From Pseudomonas marvdashtae (GTDB lineage: Bacteria; Pseudomonadota; Gammaproteobacteria; Pseudomonadales; Pseudomonadaceae), in contig NZ_JABWQX020000002.1 in assembly GCF_014268655.2 (NCBI RefSeq), positions 332,501-396,500 on the forward strand: 64,000 nt of DNA. The letters run 5' to 3'. Positions within the stretch are counted from its first letter, which is position 1, and every line of letters starts with the position of its first letter. The notes beneath the pieces are model-generated. The model did no database searches, was not told the DNA's origin, and saw only the letters and a program-made list of their open reading frames with translations. Shown here in pieces: positions 59,899 to 64,000 of this stretch. Made by a program: the position numbers and the translations under genes.

Positions 59899-60522
59899 AT
59901 GTGTGGACGTTATGCCCTGTTTCGTTGGAACCCCGCCTTTGCGGCCTTGCCCGGCTTCCCCGCCGACCAGAAGGCCCAATGGAACATCTCGCCCAATGAC
60001 TCGGTGCTGATGCTGCGCGCCGGCGCCGACGGCCAGCGCGAATTGGCCCGGGCGCGTTGGGGGCTGACGCCGCCGTGGCTGACCGATCTGTCCCGCACGC
60101 CGGCTCACGCCCGGGCCGAAACCGTGGCCGAGCAGCCCATGTTCCGCGAAGCCTTGCGTTTGCGGCGTTGCCTGCTGCCGGCCAACGGGTTTTATGAATG
60201 GCGCGGCGGCACCCGCAAGCGCCCGTACTGGCTGACCCCGGGCGAGGGTTCGTCGCTGTTTTTCGCGGCGATCTGGGAAGCCTATCCGGTGCAGGAGCAA
60301 GTGTGGCTGAGCACCGCTGTCATCACTCAACCGGCGGCCGGTCAACGCCGGCCACTGATTCTCGATGAAGAGGGCCAGCGCCAGTGGCTCGACCCCGAGA
60401 CACCGCTGCATGTCTTGCAAGGACTGCTGGCGAGCGAGCCGGGGCAATTGCGCGAGCGGGTGCTGGCGAACATGGTCAACGACCCGAAACTCAATGGGCC
60501 GGAGTGCCTGACCCCGGCTTGA
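59899..60522 (+). CDS. SRAP (YedK/HMCES-like) protein with altered active site
   Basis: SOS response-associated peptidase-family protein of 207 aa. YedK and HMCES link covalently through Cys2 to abasic sites in single-stranded DNA and so protect them. Cys2 (after Met1 in MCGRY) is present, as is the Glu of NGFYEW (Glu100). The Asn expected in NAR is His70 here (AHARAE), and the family HDR stretch reads GQRRPLIL with no His. The cross-link to Cys2 may still form, but the chemistry of reversal may differ. End of a probable operon with CPXCG and DUF2007 genes. Confidence 0.85.
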   Translation: MCGRYALFRWNPAFAALPGFPADQKAQWNISPNDSVLMLRAGADGQRELARARWGLTPPWLTDLSRTPAHARAETVAEQPMFREALRLRRCLLPANGFYEWRGGTRKRPYWLTPGEGSSLFFAAIWEAYPVQEQVWLSTAVITQPAAGQRRPLILDEEGQRQWLDPETPLHVLQGLLASEPGQLRERVLANMVNDPKLNGPECLTPA

Positions 60523-60537
60523 ATCCGCGACTGTGCA

Positions 60538-62676
60538 TCAGACCTTGAACTGATTGATCAACCGCCGCTGCTGCTCCGCCAGCTTGGTCAGCCCGGCGCT
60601 GGCCGCGCTGGATTCGTCGGCGCCGCTAGCCACCTCGTTCGCCACCTGCCCGATGTTGATCACGTTACGGTTGATGTCATCGGCCACGGCGCTTTGCTCC
60701 TCGGCGGCGCTGGCGATCTGGGTGTTCATGTCGTTGATCACCGACACGGCCTGGGTAATCGTCTCCAAGGCCTGGGCTGCTTTCGCCGCGTGCTGCACGC
60801 TTTCGTCGGTACGGTGCTGGCTGTCCTCCATCACGCGCACCACGTCCCGTGTGCCTTGCTGCAATTGCTGGATCATCGACTGAATCTCTTCAGTGGCCTG
60901 CTGCGTCTTTTGTGCCAGGTTGCGCACTTCATCGGCGACCACCGCAAAACCACGGCCCTGTTCACCGGCCCGGGCGGCTTCGATGGCCGCGTTGAGCGCC
61001 AACAGGTTGGTCTGCTCGGCGATCCCGCGAATGGCGGTGAGGATTGCGTTGATGTTCTCGCTGTCCTTGGCCAGGGTTTGCACCACGCCCACCGCCTTGC
61101 CGATTTCCACGGCCAGCGCGCCGATGGACGTCGAGGTATCCCGCACGATCTGCATGCCCTGGCTGGCAGCCTGGTCGGCGTGACTGGCGGCTTGGGCGGC
61201 CTGGGTTGCGTTGCGCGCTACATCCTGCGCCGTGGCGGTCATTTCTTGCACGGCGGTGGCGACCTGGTCGATCTCCGACATTTGCTTGTGCACACCTTGG
61301 TTGGTGCGGATCGCGATGTCGGCCGTGTGCTCCGATGAGTCGCTGACGCTCTGCACCGATGTCACCACTTGGGTGATCATGCCCTGCAACTTGCTCAGGA
61401 ACGTGTTGAAGCCCTTGGCGATGGCGCCCAGTTCATCGGCGCGGTCGCTGGTCAGGCGGCGGGTCAGGTCGCCTTCGCCCTGGGCGATGTCATCGAGCAT
61501 TGCCACCATTTGCTTGAGCGGTCGGGCGATGCCATGGCCCACCAGCCAAATCACCAGCAGGCCGAGCGCGGCAATGGCCAGGCCGACCATCGCCATGCCG
61601 AAAATATCGGTCTCGCGCTGATCGTCCAGGTCCTTCTGCAAGGCTTGCAGGTCGGCCATGACCGCGTTCAGCGGCAGTTGCATCATCAATGTCCAGCGCG
61701 CTTCGGCCTGGCCGATGCCGAAGGGCATGTACACCTCGATGTGGCCGTGCTCTTCGTCGATGTCGTAACGCACTTCGCCAATGCCGAGCTTGGTCAGGTT
61801 GTCCAGCTCGCTGGCGTCCAGCAGGTCGCTGGCTTTCTCGCCGAGCTTGCTCGGGTCTTTGGTGAAGGCCACCAATCGGTTGTTGTTCGAGAGCAGGGCC
61901 ATTTCCCCGGCGCCGCCGTATAGCTTGGCGTCCGCGGCGACGAGCATGTCCTGGATGAAGTTCACCGACAGGTCGGCGCCGACGATGCCTTGGAACTTGC
62001 CCTCGACCAGGATCGGTTCGATGAACGAGGCGAGCATGGTCATCGTATTGCCGACGCGGTAGGGCGCCGGGTCGATCACGCAGGCTTTCTTGCTGTCCTG
62101 GGAGCACAGGTAGTACTCACTGGCGCGAATACCCGTGGACAGCAGTTTCTGGTCGGTCACGTCGGCGAGCTTTTCCAGGCCCAGGGTGCCGTCCTGATTA
62201 CGAAACCACCACGGCAGGAAGCGCCCGTTGGTTTCCATGCCCAGCACTTGGCTGTTCACATAGTTGGCGTCGTCGTGGTCGATGGCGTTCGGTTCCCAGG
62301 CGATGTAGGCACCGAGGATTTTCGGGTTGCGCACCACGGTTTCCCGCAGCAGGCTGATCATCTGTTCACGAGGGAGCTTCAACTGCGGGCTGCCATCCGT
62401 GCCGCTCATGCCCATCAAGGCGTTGGTAGTTGCCAGGCCCCGGGCGAGCAACAGTGGCGCTTCGAGCTCCCGTTGGATCAAGCTGGCCTGGGTATGGGCG
62501 AGGGCGCTGAGGCGTTGCTCGATGAGTTGTTCAAACTGCGCCTTGGTCCGCTGTTGCACCATCTCCTGAGTACGGGCGCCGGCGAACAATGCATACAGCA
62601 CCAGGGCGCCGACCACGCTGAGCACAATGGCTCCGGCCAGGGCGGCGACGGAAAATTGGATCGATTTGAATTTCAT
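60538..62676 (-). CDS. Methyl-accepting chemotaxis protein with dCache sensor
   Basis: Transmembrane receptor of 712 aa. First membrane segment about residues 8-30, then a dCache_1 periplasmic sensor (about 35-355) with the PWWFRN stretch near 165, second membrane segment near 365-385, HAMP domain, and the MCP signalling domain with [20 protein letters not shown]. dCache sensors of this kind bind amino acids, polyamines or organic acids; the ligand cannot be predicted with certainty. The ATG at 62676 has GGAG five bases before it. Third chemoreceptor of the window. Confidence 0.88.
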   Translation of the reverse strand: MKFKSIQFSVAALAGAIVLSVVGALVLYALFAGARTQEMVQQRTKAQFEQLIEQRLSALAHTQASLIQRELEAPLLLARGLATTNALMGMSGTDGSPQLKLPREQMISLLRETVVRNPKILGAYIAWEPNAIDHDDANYVNSQVLGMETNGRFLPWWFRNQDGTLGLEKLADVTDQKLLSTGIRASEYYLCSQDSKKACVIDPAPYRVGNTMTMLASFIEPILVEGKFQGIVGADLSVNFIQDMLVAADAKLYGGAGEMALLSNNNRLVAFTKDPSKLGEKASDLLDASELDNLTKLGIGEVRYDIDEEHGHIEVYMPFGIGQAEARWTLMMQLPLNAVMADLQALQKDLDDQRETDIFGMAMVGLAIAALGLLVIWLVGHGIARPLKQMVAMLDDIAQGEGDLTRRLTSDRADELGAIAKGFNTFLSKLQGMITQVVTSVQSVSDSSEHTADIAIRTNQGVHKQMSEIDQVATAVQEMTATAQDVARNATQAAQAASHADQAASQGMQIVRDTSTSIGALAVEIGKAVGVVQTLAKDSENINAILTAIRGIAEQTNLLALNAAIEAARAGEQGRGFAVVADEVRNLAQKTQQATEEIQSMIQQLQQGTRDVVRVMEDSQHRTDESVQHAAKAAQALETITQAVSVINDMNTQIASAAEEQSAVADDINRNVINIGQVANEVASGADESSAASAGLTKLAEQQRRLINQFKV

Positions 62677-62894
62677 AAAGGCTCCGGACGCGGAAATGAC
62701 GTCTGGAATTTTTATCGGCGTTTTCCGGGCCCGACATGAGGCGCTGTTCGTCGGATGACTGTTTTGGCATCGTCGGTGTCGCAAATGGCCGGGTTGGGAT
62801 CTGACCGAAAAATCGGTAATCCGCTTCTGTGTATCTGGCGCCGATACAAATCAACGCCTAGGATACGCCCACGATTCCATGGAGCTTCTTTTGT

Positions 62895-63710
62895 ATGAAC
62901 AAGACTTTGATCGTGAGTGCCTTGAGCGCGGGTCTGCTGCTCGCCGGTTGCCAGTCGGTCAACACCACCAGCGGCGGAGCCGTGGGCGTGGAGCGCAAGC
63001 AGTACATGTTCAGCATGCTGTCGACCGCTGAGGTCAACCAGATGTATGCGCAGTCCTATCAGAAAAGCATGGGCGAAGCGAAAGCCCAGGGCGTGTTGGA
63101 CAAGACCAGCAGCGATGCCAAGCGCGTCCAGGCCATCTCCAGCCGGTTGATCGCCCAGGCACCGGTGTTCCGTCCGGATTCGGCGCAATGGAACTGGGAA
63201 GTGAACCTGATCAAGAGCGACGAGCTCAACGCCAGCTGCGGCCCTGGCGGGAAAATCATTTTCTACACCGGCTTGATCGAAAAGCTGAAGCTCAACGACG
63301 ATGAAATCGCCGCGATCATCGGCCATGAAATCGCCCACGCCTTGCGCGAGCACGGCCGTGAAGCGATGTCCAAGGCCTATGGCATCGAAATGGCCAAGCA
63401 GGGTGCCGGTGCCATATTCGGCCTGGGCCAGGACAGCCTGGCGCTGGCCGATACCGTGGCCAACTACGGCATGACCTTGCCCAACAGTCGTGGCAACGAG
63501 AACGAAGCCGACCTGATCGGCCTCGAACTCGCCGCCCGGGCCGGCTACGACCCGAACGCTGCAATCACCTTGTGGAATAAAATGGCCAAGGCTTCGGAGG
63601 GGGCGCCACCAGAGTTCATGAGCACCCACCCGGCGTCGAGCAGCCGGATCGCTTCGTTGCAGGCGGCGATTCCGAAGGTTATGCCGCTTTATCAGCAGGC
63701 TAAAAAGTAA
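62895..63710 (+). CDS. M48-family metalloprotease lipoprotein (LoiP/YggG-like)
   Basis: Predicted lipoprotein of 271 aa with lipobox LLAGC (Cys19). The zinc motif HEIAH (about residues 144-148) and the third ligand Glu in NENEAD (about 204-209) define the M48 peptidase family. The relative E. coli LoiP (YggG) is an outer-membrane lipoprotein protease induced by osmotic stress. The catalytic Glu is intact. A Shine-Dalgarno GGAGC stands 12 bases before the ATG. Confidence 0.9.
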   Translation: MNKTLIVSALSAGLLLAGCQSVNTTSGGAVGVERKQYMFSMLSTAEVNQMYAQSYQKSMGEAKAQGVLDKTSSDAKRVQAISSRLIAQAPVFRPDSAQWNWEVNLIKSDELNASCGPGGKIIFYTGLIEKLKLNDDEIAAIIGHEIAHALREHGREAMSKAYGIEMAKQGAGAIFGLGQDSLALADTVANYGMTLPNSRGNENEADLIGLELAARAGYDPNAAITLWNKMAKASEGAPPEFMSTHPASSSRIASLQAAIPKVMPLYQQAKK

Positions 63711-63730
63711 GCGTCGTCATGCAGTAAAGC

Positions 63731-63760
63731 TGTGGCGAGGGGGCTTGTTCCCTCGCCACA
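63731..63760. repeat. REP palindrome (GTGGCGAGGG family)
   Basis: TGTGGCGAGG and CCTCGCCACA pair perfectly around GGGCTTGTTC. A truncated relative is at 53980-54000. Between the M48 gene and the GDT1 gene. Confidence 0.85.
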
Positions 63761-63766
63761 ACAGCC

Positions 63767-64000
63767 TCAAACCCATCCACTGCTCTGCATCGCCTTGTAC
63801 ACCGCCACGATCGCCAGGATGAAGAACGCCGAGGCGGCCAGGCGGCGGATGAGGGTCAACGGCAGTTTCTCGGCGGCGAAGTTGCCGGCCAGTACCACCG
63901 GCACGTTGGCAATCAACATGCCCACGGTGGTGCCAATGATCACCAGCCACAGTTCAGGGTATTGCGCAGCGAGCATGACCGTGGCGATCTGGGTCTTATC
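63767..64000 (-). CDS. GDT1/TMEM165 (UPF0016) family transporter, 3' part
   Basis: The C-terminal 77 codons of a membrane protein whose start lies beyond the window end. The sequence enters as DKTQIATVMLAAQ, the second GDKTQ motif of the GDT1/TMEM165 family of cation (Mn or Ca)/proton transporters, and continues through two hydrophobic segments to the stop. The plus-strand end of the window cuts inside the GDKTQ motif, so only its C-terminal half is visible. Orientation is minus, convergent with the M48 gene. Confidence 0.85.
   Translation of the reverse strand, partial: DKTQIATVMLAAQYPELWLVIIGTTVGMLIANVPVVLAGNFAAEKLPLTLIRRLAASAFFILAIVAVYKAMQSSGWV

Overview
The window is chromosomal DNA of a fluorescent-type Pseudomonas (P. 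fluorescens / P. putida group). This rests on high GC, Pseudomonas-style gene products, Pseudomonas REP palindromes (GTGGCGAGGG... and GATCGTTCCCACGC... families), and a gene order that, as I remember it, follows the P. aeruginosa PAO1 block from about PA4640 (mqo) to PA4690 (rRNA). No phage, insertion sequence, plasmid gene or CRISPR array was seen.

Layout. 1-2050: 3' part of a 23S rRNA gene, 5S rRNA and terminator. 2149-5714: a lipid-transport operon of two PqiA halves and a six-MCE-domain PqiB. 5814-10622: mksF-mksE-mksB condensin operon (minus strand). 10804-13824: rimI with an upstream partner, an acidic protein, beta-carbonic anhydrase and a small SET-domain protein. 13999-27371: a less conserved stretch with a secreted protein, AtoE transporter, two chemoreceptors, gamma-glutamyltransferase, LuxR regulator, nitrilase-family amidase, APC permease, tRNA-Met and an Fsr-type MFS exporter. 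27521-34437: housekeeping genes on the minus strand (ychF, pth, rplY, prs, tRNA-Gln, ispE, lolB, a TPR lipoprotein). 34619-39365: hemA-prfA-prmC-moeB-murI, nearly all overlapping. 39481-47915: pagL, a YkgJ protein, then a probable light-response cluster (SDR, phrB, LitR-like MerR regulator, RudS-type desulfidase, renalase-like flavoprotein, TIGR01777 protein) beside hemH. 48005-55571: uraA-upp, hpt, dauA, two REP blocks, a PA4642-type protein and mqo. 56306-64000: small conserved proteins, an acyltransferase, a CPXCG / DUF2007 / SRAP group, a dCache chemoreceptor, an M48 lipoprotein protease and the 3' part of a GDT1-type transporter gene.

The most interesting region is 41235-45833. A rudS-litR-phrB operon joins a tRNA 4-thiouridine desulfidase homologue, a MerR-type light regulator with degenerate B12-binding motifs, and DNA photolyase. 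A perfect TTGTACATA-N8-TATGTACAA inverted repeat lies in front of it, and two more TGTACA boxes lie in front of the neighbouring flavoprotein gene. I read this as a light and near-UV protection regulon. Other points are an SRAP/YedK protein lacking the expected Asn and His, an SDR lacking its catalytic Lys, a six-domain MCE protein without PqiC, and a bacterial SET-domain protein. Start codons were adjusted where a Shine-Dalgarno sequence or family N-terminus favoured an internal start.
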